A stretch of DNA of 51,961 nucleotides from a virus, in IMG/VR virus record IMGVR_UViG_3300037246_000906, positions 1 through 51,961 of that record; one strand, written 5' to 3'. This document shows, piece by piece, positions 1-9,339 of the stretch. The notes beneath the pieces are model-generated. The model made no database searches, had not been told where the DNA came from, and saw only the letters and a program-made list of their open reading frames with translations. The number at the start of each line of letters is the position of its first letter. Positions within the stretch are counted from its first letter, which is position 1. Both the position numbers and the translations under genes were made by a program.

Positions 1-3000
1 GTAATTCATCTCCAAACACTGTGGCTCCTGTATCACCTACGCTAAAATGAACCATGTTTGTTTCGAATCCCATTGTAGGATCTAATGAATATTTTTGAAC
101 TCCATTTGCGTTACTAATAGTCATACCTGTAACACCTCTTACACTAAATGGCATACTTGAATTAAATGATTCTACTGTAATTGGTGTATCTTCATTAATA
201 TCAATTGTTAGTGGTTCACCTGTTGGTTTTTCCTCAACATCTATCGGTTGACTAGTTGGCATTAACTCGTCTAATTCTTCCTCTGCCTCTTCCTTTGGTT
301 CTTCTCTTTCAGATTCTAAATGATCTTCTTGTGCGTTTATTCTTTTAAGTGATTTTCTCTTAATTTCGGCTTCAACAGCTTCAATTGTAGCGATTGGGAA
401 TCCAGCGTGATATACTAGAGAAACCTCTCTAAACTCTGCGCCTTTGATTAATGTGTAACAGTTTTCGTCACATACCTTTGGACTATCACTATCGTAATAT
501 ATACCTAGTGAAACTGCCATATCCATATCATCTATTTCTTTTTGGAAAAATGGATGGTCTACAACTCCTTCATAGAATAATGTTAATTGTTCTGGTTCCC
601 ATCTTAGTGTAACTTCACCAATTTGGAAGTCCTTTTCATTTAATAAGTGATCTTGCATATCGGGATCTAATCTATCCAACTCTGCCTCGGCTCCTGCTAT
701 ACTACTATGATTTAGTAATAGTGGAAGTGTTTTACCGTGTCCTTTTGCAAGTGTTTCTGGTAAGTAAATTCTATCGTTTAGACTTACTCCTGCGTATGCA
801 AGTGTGCCTTTGATCTTTCTACCTTCCCTACTAATTGTTGGTAGCCCATACATTAACTCAACACTTTCACCTGATCTTGCTCTTTTCTGTAATATGTCTA
901 GTTTAGTTTTAATAAATGATTTGTATTTTTTAACATTAGCTTCAAGTGCCTTTGTTTTCTTACATGCACATTTTGGCTTTGATTCTCCTGCTTTTTCGTA
1001 AGCGTGAGATAATTTCCAAGTCATAATAGCTTCCTTTTCACTTTCGGATAAATCACTCCAATTTACCCATTTGTCATGTTCATACCCATCTATCTCTTTC
1101 AATATAAAGTCATCAGTGTGTGATCCAAGATTAAAATAACTATGTCTTACTCTTTCTCCCCACCAATCTCTAATTGCATCATACATGTTACCTTCTTCCT
1201 TTGCATATGACTCATTAGTATAATATGATAATCCACCGTTAGCACCAAAAACGGCACCGTTTTGGTCTAGTAATCTTCCTTCACTTTTTAATTCATTAAC
1301 AATAACCAAATCCATATTAATATTATATTTATCTCTGGCGTCCCATACACTCATTCCCATAATTTCTTCCATTGCTCTCATTACATCATATTGCCTTACG
1401 TGTATAGCTTCATTATAATAACCACCACCTCTTTGGTTTGATTTTACCCAAGAAATTAACTCGTTTTTAATTCTTTCTTTTTCAGCATCAGGTAATGATT
1501 CACTTTCGTCTGCCCAACCTTTTGGGAATTTGAACTCGTGATCATCACCATGGTCTTCATTTGTTTTACCACATGTGTCACACTGTGTATCATTTTTAAA
1601 TTCATTTGCTACACTACCATCATCGTTTAAGTGGTGTATTGATAATGCACTTTGTAGGGTATCTGGTAATTCATCAAATCCCTGCATTTCGGTAATATCA
1701 TCACTATTACCATACCCGAATTTTTCTAGTAAATCATATCGTTTATCATCTCCCATATTACTCCACCAAGAATCTAAATCACCATCATCATATTCTACCT
1801 CGGCAAACTTTGGTTTTTCTGGTGTATCCTCTTTTGGTTCTTGTGGGTTTTCAGTTGGTTGTTGTGGAATTTGGGCTTGACCAGTTTGTTGTTGTGGATC
1901 GTTACCAAATTGATCTGGTGAACCATTGTTAGGTTGTTGGTCTTGTTGTGGATCTTGTACTCCCTGTTGCATTGGATCTACTTGTGCCATTGGATCTACC
2001 ATTGCGTTTGGATCTCCCATTGCCATTGGATCCATTGGGTTTGCACTTTGAACATCGCCAGTTCCGTCACAGTCTGGGCAATCTTTTAATCCCAAGTTTT
2101 CTACGGTAACTTTTCCTGCGCCTTGGCAGAATACACAGTTACCCAATCCCTCTGTTGTATAATATTTATTTTCAAAAACTAAATCACTTGGATGTGGTAT
2201 GTATTTTTCACCTACATAAACTGGTCTGTAAAATACTCCGAATTGATCTTGTATGTAATTACTGTTTAACATGATTCCCTCACCTATTGGTTCACTTGTT
2301 AAATCTTCACTAGTTAAATCATCTTCATCTATTAAATTCTCTTTTGTTTCACTTGGTAATACCATAACGTTATCTTCCTCATCATTTCTAAACTGTGGAT
2401 CGTTTGCCGTCATTGTATCTGCTGGGCCCGAAACACTTGCAAGACTCTCTTCCTTACCATAAGCCTCAGTAGACATTTTTACACCGCCATCTCCTCTCAC
2501 TTTTGTATTTTGACCAATTCTGTGGTATCCCATACTTCCTTTTGCATCATCATCAATATCTTGCCATCTTACAACCTTTTCGGAATGTGGGTTTGATTGA
2601 ATTATTCCCTCTACAGTAACTGGATCATGTTCTTCATCTCCATAATGGAATCCTGTAACAATCATTGTAACATTCCCTGTTTCTCTACCTCTCCATCCAT
2701 TTCCAGTCCATTCTCCCATATTGGTCTCTACTTCATATCTTAGTGTATCACCAACCTTTACCATTTTAGTGTCTTTTTGATCATTCCAATAACCTTTCAT
2801 TTCAGTTACTTCAAAATCATATTTTCTAAATTCACTTGGTGCGTATCCGTCTCCAACAGTGGCTTTTGGATATTTAATATTGGCTTTAACCAGTTCTAAT
2901 CTTGGGTTTTTACTAAATTGGTCTCTACGTCCAATTACCCAGTGACCGTCTTTTACCAAGTCACGACCTTTATTCATTCTTTTTAATCCGTCAAATGCCT

Positions 3001-4699
3001 CGTTTTCGTGTTCATACATCTTTGCCAAAATAGCTCTTGCTTTTTCTCTATTCTTTGGTAAGTTATTATCATCAGTTTTTAAATCAGTGTATTTGTATGC
3101 TAATTGTTTATATTTTACAGTTGCTTTGTTTACTTTTCCACCAACTACAATTTTACCTTTATATTCATCGTCTACAAGGTGTCCCTTTGAGCCTGTGGTA
3201 AACATTTTATCATTTGGGAATTTGAAATACATTTTTGCAAGTCTTTTACTATCCTCTTCATTATACTGCATAACTCCAACTATTCGTTTAACTTTAGAAG
3301 TCTTTGGTTTATCTTTAGTTCCACCACCACTTCCACTAGAAAACTGACCTGTTGATTTATCGTGATTTGGATTACCACCCTCTGCCTCAGTTATGTATGA
3401 TTCATAGCCAGTTATTCCGTATTTTTTATTTGTTGCACCAAACATATCTATTGCTTTTTTATAAAGTCTTTGGTCTTTTTTCTCATAACTGTCATAATCC
3501 TCTTTCAATCTTCTTGATGCTAAATCTAAAATTCTTACTACCTCTTTATCACTAAAATCACCCATCTCTCCATAATCACTCATTACCTCGTACATATCTT
3601 GCTCGGCTTGACTATAACTACTAACACCGTTATCATCCATTCTTCTCTGTGCTAAATCTAAAAGTCTTGCTTTCTGTGGTTTGTTGAATTTATCTAACTC
3701 ACCACCAAGTCCAGTCTTTTTTAAATTCTTACTTCTTTTTGCAAGTCGTGTATGTGTTTCTCTATTTTTTATTTCAGTTTCCTTTTCTGCTTTTGCCATT
3801 CGTATCTTTTCTTTTCTATAATCTTTATCCTCTTTCTTTGTTCTAATATCACTAGCTGTATGCCATTTATCTTTACTTGCTATACGTTTTTTAAGATGAT
3901 CTAAAATTTCTTTTTTACTTACACCTTTTAATTGTTGTATTTGTGTTGGTGTTAGGTCTTTAGCCATATCCCAATTCTTTCCAGCGTCTCTTACAGAATT
4001 AAATTTATCCATTCCATGTCTATTGTTATCGAAAAATCTATCAAGTATCTTTGTTGTTTTAGTGTTAAGTTTCTTATCACCAGATTTTCCACCTCCACTA
4101 CCACTGGTAAATTGACCACTTGCTTTATCATGGTTTGGGTTTCCCTCTTCTTTTGCGAATGATTCATCACTTATACCAATTGCATCGCATTCGGGATCTC
4201 CACACTCTTCAACTCTTTGCACATCGGCAAATATGTGTTTGTGATCTTTGATAAATCTTTTACCACTTGCAGTTCTAATTCCATGTGCAGGGTTTGAATG
4301 ATCATCAATCCATTCACCACCTTCTACGGCTTCGCCTAATGGGTATCCTTCATCTTTTTTCCATTGTTTATAATTAGCATGATAAGTATTGTAAAATTCA
4401 TTAAATGCTCTTTCCCAATCACCATGGAATACTTCATCAACTTCTTTCTGACTTGCTTGATGTTTTTTGAACCATTTCATTTCTTTATCTGGTATTTTTT
4501 CAACGGCTTTGTAAACTTTACCTTCAAATTCTAATAATCTATCGTCTTCGTTTATTGGGTTTTGCTGACCACGTTTTTCTTCCTTTTCCACGTCAGTTAC
4601 CTCGAATCCACTATTACTTCCTTGTGGTGTTTCTAAATCATTATCCAGTGGGATATCTCCACCTTTTGTAGTGGTTAGATCATTTTGTTCGACAGACAT
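1..4699 (-). CDS. Very large virion protein with HK97-type (U35) prohead protease domain, C-terminus beyond window
   Basis: The frame is open for 1566 codons from the ATG at 4699 and runs off the left edge. Residues about 1290-1445 look like an HK97-family prohead protease: start near GVSLNDRIYLPETL, His1331 in LLLNHSS, Ser1397 in MAVSLGIYY, then EFREVSLVYHAGFPIA around Glu1425, the usual order of this serine protease fold. The family trims scaffold and capsid during head maturation and is normally about 200 residues. Here some 1290 residues precede it. They include two copies (about residues 186 and 439) of NPNHDKxxGQF followed by a Ser/Gly stretch, a motif common at domain borders in phage head proteins. 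They also include a DnaJ-like CxxCxGxG zinc motif (about 850-880) and a Q/P/N-rich linker (about 890-960). More sequence follows the protease, so a capsid or scaffold domain may lie beyond the edge. The start overlaps the previous stop (TAATG). Confidence 0.85.
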   Translation of the reverse strand, partial: MSVEQNDLTTTKGGDIPLDNDLETPQGSNSGFEVTDVEKEEKRGQQNPINEDDRLLEFEGKVYKAVEKIPDKEMKWFKKHQASQKEVDEVFHGDWERAFNEFYNTYHANYKQWKKDEGYPLGEAVEGGEWIDDHSNPAHGIRTASGKRFIKDHKHIFADVQRVEECGDPECDAIGISDESFAKEEGNPNHDKASGQFTSGSGGGKSGDKKLNTKTTKILDRFFDNNRHGMDKFNSVRDAGKNWDMAKDLTPTQIQQLKGVSKKEILDHLKKRIASKDKWHTASDIRTKKEDKDYRKEKIRMAKAEKETEIKNRETHTRLAKRSKNLKKTGLGGELDKFNKPQKARLLDLAQRRMDDNGVSSYSQAEQDMYEVMSDYGEMGDFSDKEVVRILDLASRRLKEDYDSYEKKDQRLYKKAIDMFGATNKKYGITGYESYITEAEGGNPNHDKSTGQFSSGSGGGTKDKPKTSKVKRIVGVMQYNEEDSKRLAKMYFKFPNDKMFTTGSKGHLVDDEYKGKIVVGGKVNKATVKYKQLAYKYTDLKTDDNNLPKNREKARAILAKMYEHENEAFDGLKRMNKGRDLVKDGHWVIGRRDQFSKNPRLELVKANIKYPKATVGDGYAPSEFRKYDFEVTEMKGYWNDQKDTKMVKVGDTLRYEVETNMGEWTGNGWRGRETGNVTMIVTGFHYGDEEHDPVTVEGIIQSNPHSEKVVRWQDIDDDAKGSMGYHRIGQNTKVRGDGGVKMSTEAYGKEESLASVSGPADTMTANDPQFRNDEEDNVMVLPSETKENLIDEDDLTSEDLTSEPIGEGIMLNSNYIQDQFGVFYRPVYVGEKYIPHPSDLVFENKYYTTEGLGNCVFCQGAGKVTVENLGLKDCPDCDGTGDVQSANPMDPMAMGDPNAMVDPMAQVDPMQQGVQDPQQDQQPNNGSPDQFGNDPQQQTGQAQIPQQPTENPQEPKEDTPEKPKFAEVEYDDGDLDSWWSNMGDDKRYDLLEKFGYGNSDDITEMQGFDELPDTLQSALSIHHLNDDGSVANEFKNDTQCDTCGKTNEDHGDDHEFKFPKGWADESESLPDAEKERIKNELISWVKSNQRGGGYYNEAIHVRQYDVMRAMEEIMGMSVWDARDKYNINMDLVIVNELKSEGRLLDQNGAVFGANGGLSYYTNESYAKEEGNMYDAIRDWWGERVRHSYFNLGSHTDDFILKEIDGYEHDKWVNWSDLSESEKEAIMTWKLSHAYEKAGESKPKCACKKTKALEANVKKYKSFIKTKLDILQKRARSGESVELMYGLPTISREGRKIKGTLAYAGVSLNDRIYLPETLAKGHGKTLPLLLNHSSIAGAEAELDRLDPDMQDHLLNEKDFQIGEVTLRWEPEQLTLFYEGVVDHPFFQKEIDDMDMAVSLGIYYDSDSPKVCDENCYTLIKGAEFREVSLVYHAGFPIATIEAVEAEIKRKSLKRINAQEDHLESEREEPKEEAEEELDELMPTSQPIDVEEKPTGEPLTIDINEDTPITVESFNSSMPFSVRGVTGMTISNANGVQKYSLDPTMGFETNMVHFSVGDTGATVFGDEL

Positions 4700-5028
4700 T
4701 ATACCTTTATCTCTCTTTTTACGTTAAAAGCATTTTTTCTTATTACTTGGGTTTGAGGCTTTATTTCTGCAATAATCTTACTTTCTCTTTGTATTTTTCT
4801 ATCCCTATCCTCTTTTGACTCGAATCTTTCTGCCAGATCAAGTTCATACTGATTTTTTACAAAAGTTCTACAAGTACATTCTTTTCTTTCTGGTTTTCTT
4901 TCTACTATCTTTCCACATGCAGGCACATGGCTACTATACTTATGTTCACATCTAAAACAGATTCTACTACTACGTGGAATCTTTCTAGCCCATTCAGGAC
5001 GTGTATTTGGTATTTTATTTTTCTTCAT
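4699..5028 (-). CDS. Small zinc-binding protein between portal and protease genes
   Basis: 109 residues from ATG 5028, which overlaps the last 14 bases of the portal gene. The stop shares one base with the next ATG (TAATG), so the three genes are probably co-translated. Residues about 18-50 carry RICFRCEHKY, a His, PACGK and ECTCRTF, a Cys/His set that could hold one or two zinc ions. The rest is basic and predicted helical (RFESKEDRDRKIQRESK). A similar C.C.H / C.C spacing occurs in the protein at 38350-38694. The position between portal and protease suggests a head-assembly helper, but no family is recognised. Confidence 0.75.
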   Translation of the reverse strand: MKKNKIPNTRPEWARKIPRSSRICFRCEHKYSSHVPACGKIVERKPERKECTCRTFVKNQYELDLAERFESKEDRDRKIQRESKIIAEIKPQTQVIRKNAFNVKREIKV

Positions 5029-8000
5029 CGAAATCCTCTTCCTGATCAAATGCGTCATCGGCAATTTCCTCACCAAATTCATCTTCCAATAATTTATGTG
5101 CAGTTTCTTCTGGTACGTTAGCATCAAGTAATTCGTGTTCCCTTTCTATAATATCTTGAACACTTCCTGTAATATTTTTAGGTTCCTCGTCAACTAAGTC
5201 AGTTGCTTCGTCTTTATCCTTATCCACTGTTTCTTTATCTCCACCTTCCTTTTTGGCTTGTTTCTTGTTATCCTTATCGTCTTTTTTAGTATCGGTCTTT
5301 GCCTTTTTCTTTGGTTTTGATTTAGGTTTATCGTCATCTTTTTTGTCTTCGGAGTCAGTTTTGTCTTCGCTTTTCTGCGAATCGCTGTTCTGCGAAGTTT
5401 CCTCGTCTTCCGAATCGTTTATATTAGCGTCACCACTACCTTTACTTTGAGGACTAGAATCCTTTGGCGTATCGGAATCAGCATCAGGTTTAGAACTTGA
5501 TTTAGGACTTGCTTTTTGTTCAGGTTCTTCTAAACCTTGGTCTGCCATTTCAAGTTCTTTTGGGTTTCCATCTTCATCAGTTTCTGTTGGATCTAATGGG
5601 TTATCTTCCTCTGGTGTAAATTCTTCGGGAGTTGTTTCTAGTGTATCCATACTTGGATCGTTTAATTCGGCATTGAATCCGTCTTGTGTCATTGGATCTG
5701 CCATCGGATCTGTTAATGGATCACTCAACTGTCCCTTACTTGCGTCTAGGTGTTGATCATATTCTTCTTTAGTTACAATTTCATATTCAAGTTCTACCTC
5801 TGGTTGTTCCTCATCACTATCAGGTTCTTGGTCAAATCTTAAGTCTGGTACTTCATTACCTTGCTCATCAGTTAAGTCGGTATAATTCATACCAGTTTCA
5901 GGGTCTGTATGTAAAACGTTAGGATCTATTTGTTCCTCATCAATTCCACTATCACTAGGATCGTTTATTGTGTTAGGATCTTGGTCTAATGCAGTTTGAC
6001 CTTCTGGTGTTAATGGTGTTCCACCTAAGCCGTCTAATCCAGCTCTTCCATCATTTTGTTGTATATCTTCTGGTTTTATAATTGCTCCGTCCTCAAGTGG
6101 CTCTCCCTCCTGTTCAAGTGGGTTACTACCGTCTTGGACTTGTTGGCTATTTGGTTTCATGTTAAGTCCTGTGTTATCTAAAATACTATTACTATCATTT
6201 GGTAATAATGGATCCTGTGGTAATCCTGTTTGCTCTTCGTCATGTAATCTCATTTGGCTAGAATCTCCTAGGTTGTTTGTTCCATCTGGATCTGCTGGTG
6301 CTTCAAACTTAGTTGCTTCGTCAGGCATTCCATCATTTGCCATACCATCCAATCCTAATTGTTCTGTTGGCTCTGTATCGAATGGGACTTGGCTTGCATC
6401 CTGTCTTGCTGGGTTAATTCCATTAATGTTACCTTTGTTTGCACTTGGATCGTTTAGTGGTGTATCATCTAATTGGGCTTGACCTTTTTGTGGTTGGTTG
6501 TTTAATTCTGGTGATGGTTCGTCACCTGTTCCGCTGGTAAATGGATCCTCTCCCTCTTTAATATCACGATGCATTACGTTAGGTGCTTCTGGTTTTTGAA
6601 CCTTTGGTTTTTCCATCATTGTAGGCTTTACTGCTTCCTCAAGGTTTTGTCTATCCTCTTTCTTTTTCAATTCTTCTTTATCAAAGTCTGGTGTAAATCC
6701 TTCGCTTGGAACTATTGGTTGTTCGTCTTCATCATTTGCTCCTAGAATCTGTTTATTGGTATTATCTGGTAATGCGTCACTACCACCTGTAACTTTCATA
6801 GTCATATCGGTTGGTGTGTTTGCTATATTGTCTGCTACAAGTGGATCTTTATTCGGCCCTGCGTGTGGGTCTGCGTTGGCTTGTGGTGTATCTGGTGATA
6901 ACTCCATATCATTATTTAAATCGTTAGGGTCTTTGAATGAACCGTCACTGTTTGGATCTATTCCATCATTACCCAATCCTCCTTGTGTATCGTCTCCTGC
7001 CATTCCACCACTTGCTTCTAGGTGTTTGTTATACTCGTCTAAACTAACTTCTGGTACTTCATCAATTTGTGGAATACCTTGGTCGTCTGCGTTTGTAAAT
7101 CTTCCTGCTGTATTATCAGCTGGTTGTAATGCTGGTCTATCTCCACCTCTAGCCATTTTACTTGGGTCGCTTGGTGGTGTTTCACTATCATCTTTATCAA
7201 GTCCATACTCATCCCTAATAGCTGGATCAGTAATTTCAGGTGTTCCATTAATATCATCTAAGCCTTGGCTTACATACAAGTCACTACTACTATTGGAATT
7301 ATCTCCTGCTTTTGGTGGAAGTGGAATTCTTTCTATTGCTTTAATAGCTTCAATTGTTTCTTTAGCAGATAAACCTTCATTTGCAATTTCTTTCATTAAT
7401 CTAGTATGTAGGTTTTCTCCCCTTGGTTTCTTTTCAGGTTGTGGTGTTGTTGTTGGAGTTGGAGTTGGTCTATCCATTTCAAATGGTGACTTTGCACCTG
7501 TTTTTGGTTCACTTACTTTTGGTGCTTGCACTCCACCTTGACTCGCTGGTGCTTTTTGTTTATCCTCACCATCTGCTGGTGGTGTTTTAAATGGATTATC
7601 TCCACTTGCAGGATCTCCTCCTTCACCTTGACCTTGACCTGCAATATCCTGTGTCATTGCGTCCTGCATTTGTATATTCTTTTGATCTTGTTTATCTTGT
7701 TTAAGTTCCTGTTGTTCCTCTTCCCATAATTTGTCGTCTAGTGGGATATTCAATTTTTTATACATTTCTCTAATTTCTTTCTTACTAACTGCTTCTGGGT
7801 CTAAACCTCTAATATCTTCCATTGTAAGTCTCTTCATTGTAGGTGTAAATCCTACCTCAACCTCCATGGCTTCGAAGTCTTGGAATCCCCAACTTTCTGC
7901 TATTGGTTTTAATAATCTATCTTTTATGGTTTCACAAAGCTCACTTTGTAAGTCACCCATTCTTTGATCTAATACATCGAATGGAGTTTGTGAACCTGAA

Positions 8001-8959
8001 TAACTAAATCCTTGTGGATTCTTAATAACGTTAGATGCAAAAATTGTACCAACGTCAATATGGGCATCTACATTATTTCCATATTCGTCAAACTTGCCCT
8101 GTGGTTGAATCTGCAACTCGGCAGATTGAATTGGTTTATCGAAAATCCAAATATATTGGTCTGTGTTAGGATCTGCCATCTCAGCTTGTACTTTATCCAT
8201 TTGGTCTCTTGGCATACCAACTGCACTAACCAGCATTCTTGGTTTTGCCATTTTCTTTTTAATCTCAATTTCTGCGTTTTGTAATTCTGCCTGTGCATCT
8301 AATAGTGGAATACTTTGTCTTGCTGGGTTTATTGCCTCCCCTGTAAATGGATCTATAGTACCTGTAATTGGTCTTGGTGTTGCAAGTGTGTGAAACATTG
8401 ATTTACCAAAAGCCTGTCGGTCTGGGTTGTTAATAGTTGCGTGAATGAAAAACTGAGGATCTAATTCTTTGAAAACACCGTCCACGATTTGAACGATTTT
8501 TAATTCATTACCAAACTGGTCTCTGAATAAACGATAAATTGTCTGCATTGGGATTTGTTCTGTATTACCTAATCTTTGATCAGGTGTATATTGAAGTTCC
8601 ATAATTGCAGAGCCTGTGATTAAAAGTGAAAATATAAATTGTGACCATTTCTTTTCGGAGTTTGTTACGTCCCACCATTTCTCAATAAAAACGTTAAAGT
8701 ATTCATTATTTGATTTAATTTCAATTCCACTACCTCGGAATTTTTGATGCATAACGTCAACGGCAGTTTTTATCTGATCCCAGTGGTGATAATATTGATA
8801 TAATCTTTCAAAGTCAACCTCTGGAAACTCACCGACTAATTGCTTACTCGGGCCGACAATCGTTGCATTTCGCTTTCTAACGATTCCACCTAACAGTGAG
8901 TTAAAGGTCTGAAATACCTTTGGTACGGCTTCTGTTGCCTGTCTTAATCTATCTGCCAT
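5015..8959 (-). CDS. Portal protein with about 900-residue acidic disordered C-terminal extension
   Basis: 1314 residues. Residues 1 to about 415 resemble HK97/SPP1-type portal proteins: an N-terminal helical part, HQKFRGSGIEIKSN, FIFSLLITGSAIMELQY, a stem-like segment with FASNVIKNPQGFSYSG, and a helical end (MEDIRGLDPEAVSKKEIREMY). Portals form the dodecameric DNA channel at one head vertex and are usually 400-550 residues. After about residue 430 the chain is low complexity, rich in D, E, P, N, Q, G and S and poor in aromatics, with a Lys-rich island near 1195-1245. Two related segments, LDEYNKHLEASGG and TKEEYDQHLDASKG, suggest an internal duplication. The tail could serve as a built-in scaffold, which is inference. 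The sequence AGAGGAAAA just before the ATG is a plausible ribosome-binding site. Confidence 0.86.
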   Translation of the reverse strand: MADRLRQATEAVPKVFQTFNSLLGGIVRKRNATIVGPSKQLVGEFPEVDFERLYQYYHHWDQIKTAVDVMHQKFRGSGIEIKSNNEYFNVFIEKWWDVTNSEKKWSQFIFSLLITGSAIMELQYTPDQRLGNTEQIPMQTIYRLFRDQFGNELKIVQIVDGVFKELDPQFFIHATINNPDRQAFGKSMFHTLATPRPITGTIDPFTGEAINPARQSIPLLDAQAELQNAEIEIKKKMAKPRMLVSAVGMPRDQMDKVQAEMADPNTDQYIWIFDKPIQSAELQIQPQGKFDEYGNNVDAHIDVGTIFASNVIKNPQGFSYSGSQTPFDVLDQRMGDLQSELCETIKDRLLKPIAESWGFQDFEAMEVEVGFTPTMKRLTMEDIRGLDPEAVSKKEIREMYKKLNIPLDDKLWEEEQQELKQDKQDQKNIQMQDAMTQDIAGQGQGEGGDPASGDNPFKTPPADGEDKQKAPASQGGVQAPKVSEPKTGAKSPFEMDRPTPTPTTTPQPEKKPRGENLHTRLMKEIANEGLSAKETIEAIKAIERIPLPPKAGDNSNSSSDLYVSQGLDDINGTPEITDPAIRDEYGLDKDDSETPPSDPSKMARGGDRPALQPADNTAGRFTNADDQGIPQIDEVPEVSLDEYNKHLEASGGMAGDDTQGGLGNDGIDPNSDGSFKDPNDLNNDMELSPDTPQANADPHAGPNKDPLVADNIANTPTDMTMKVTGGSDALPDNTNKQILGANDEDEQPIVPSEGFTPDFDKEELKKKEDRQNLEEAVKPTMMEKPKVQKPEAPNVMHRDIKEGEDPFTSGTGDEPSPELNNQPQKGQAQLDDTPLNDPSANKGNINGINPARQDASQVPFDTEPTEQLGLDGMANDGMPDEATKFEAPADPDGTNNLGDSSQMRLHDEEQTGLPQDPLLPNDSNSILDNTGLNMKPNSQQVQDGSNPLEQEGEPLEDGAIIKPEDIQQNDGRAGLDGLGGTPLTPEGQTALDQDPNTINDPSDSGIDEEQIDPNVLHTDPETGMNYTDLTDEQGNEVPDLRFDQEPDSDEEQPEVELEYEIVTKEEYDQHLDASKGQLSDPLTDPMADPMTQDGFNAELNDPSMDTLETTPEEFTPEEDNPLDPTETDEDGNPKELEMADQGLEEPEQKASPKSSSKPDADSDTPKDSSPQSKGSGDANINDSEDEETSQNSDSQKSEDKTDSEDKKDDDKPKSKPKKKAKTDTKKDDKDNKKQAKKEGGDKETVDKDKDEATDLVDEEPKNITGSVQDIIEREHELLDANVPEETAHKLLEDEFGEEIADDAFDQEEDFDEEK

Positions 8960-8987
8960 TTTTTCCTCTTATAAATGTATTGATTGG

Positions 8988-9003
8988 CATCATATATAAA
9001 CAC
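8988..9003 (-). promoter_or_regulatory. TATA-box promoter of the portal gene
   Basis: The minus strand reads GTGTTTATATATGATG, centred about 36 bases before the portal ATG at 8959. The spacing allows a start about 25 bases downstream of the box and a short leader with a GAGG ribosome-binding site. It overlaps the stop region of the preceding gene. Confidence 0.6.
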
Positions 9004-9009
9004 GTATGC

Positions 9010-9339
9010 TTATTCGTCAACTGAAAAACCCGTCCATGAACCCATAAATTTGGAACCACTCGGATAATTAGCAACGCCTCTTATTTTCCACCTTCCAGCG
9101 TCTGTAAATAATCCAACCGTATCCGTAAATGTTACTTGACCATCCGTTCCATCTGTTACAAAAGACGCAACTAATTCAGGTAAAACTTCACCTCTTGGTT
9201 TTTGGAGTTCAATTGTTACACTGCTGGTTCCACTCAAATCTACGACTTCCTCCACCCCTGCCACAATTCTGGTAACTGTGGTTGATAAAACGGTTCCTAT
9301 CTGCCCGACTCTTATAAAATCATCAAATGTACTACTCAA
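9010..9339 (-). CDS. Baseplate upper protein (BppU N-terminal, DUF2479)-like small virion protein
   Basis: 109 residues with a TTG start that overlaps the stop of the giant gene as TTGA. The pattern GQIGTVLSTTV, then VVDLSGTSSVTIELQKPRGE, then TDGTDGQVTFTD and GRWKIRGVANYPSG resembles the beta-sandwich found at the N-terminus of BppU-type baseplate proteins and related small tail proteins. The usual family order is a null-to-limit DLSG strand, a lysine-proline turn, a TDGTDG hairpin and a final W.i.g strand. It likely docks a fibre onto the tail. Translational coupling to the giant repeat protein suggests the two work together, for instance as adaptor and fibre. Confidence 0.65.
   Translation of the reverse strand: MSSTFDDFIRVGQIGTVLSTTVTRIVAGVEEVVDLSGTSSVTIELQKPRGEVLPELVASFVTDGTDGQVTFTDTVGLFTDAGRWKIRGVANYPSGSKFMGSWTGFSVDE

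Noticed and set aside
4710-4735. ATGCTTTTAACG as a promoter before the protease gene
   Set aside because: It resembles the ATGC-TTATA class but lies inside the coding end of 4699-5028 and lacks a proper TATA core. The two genes overlap and are more likely read from one message.
6756-7541. Plus-strand 261-codon frame opposite the portal's acidic tail
   Set aside because: It is the antisense of low-complexity codons, with Ser/Leu/Gly-rich composition and no start signals. The portal frame is far longer and continuous with a recognised domain.
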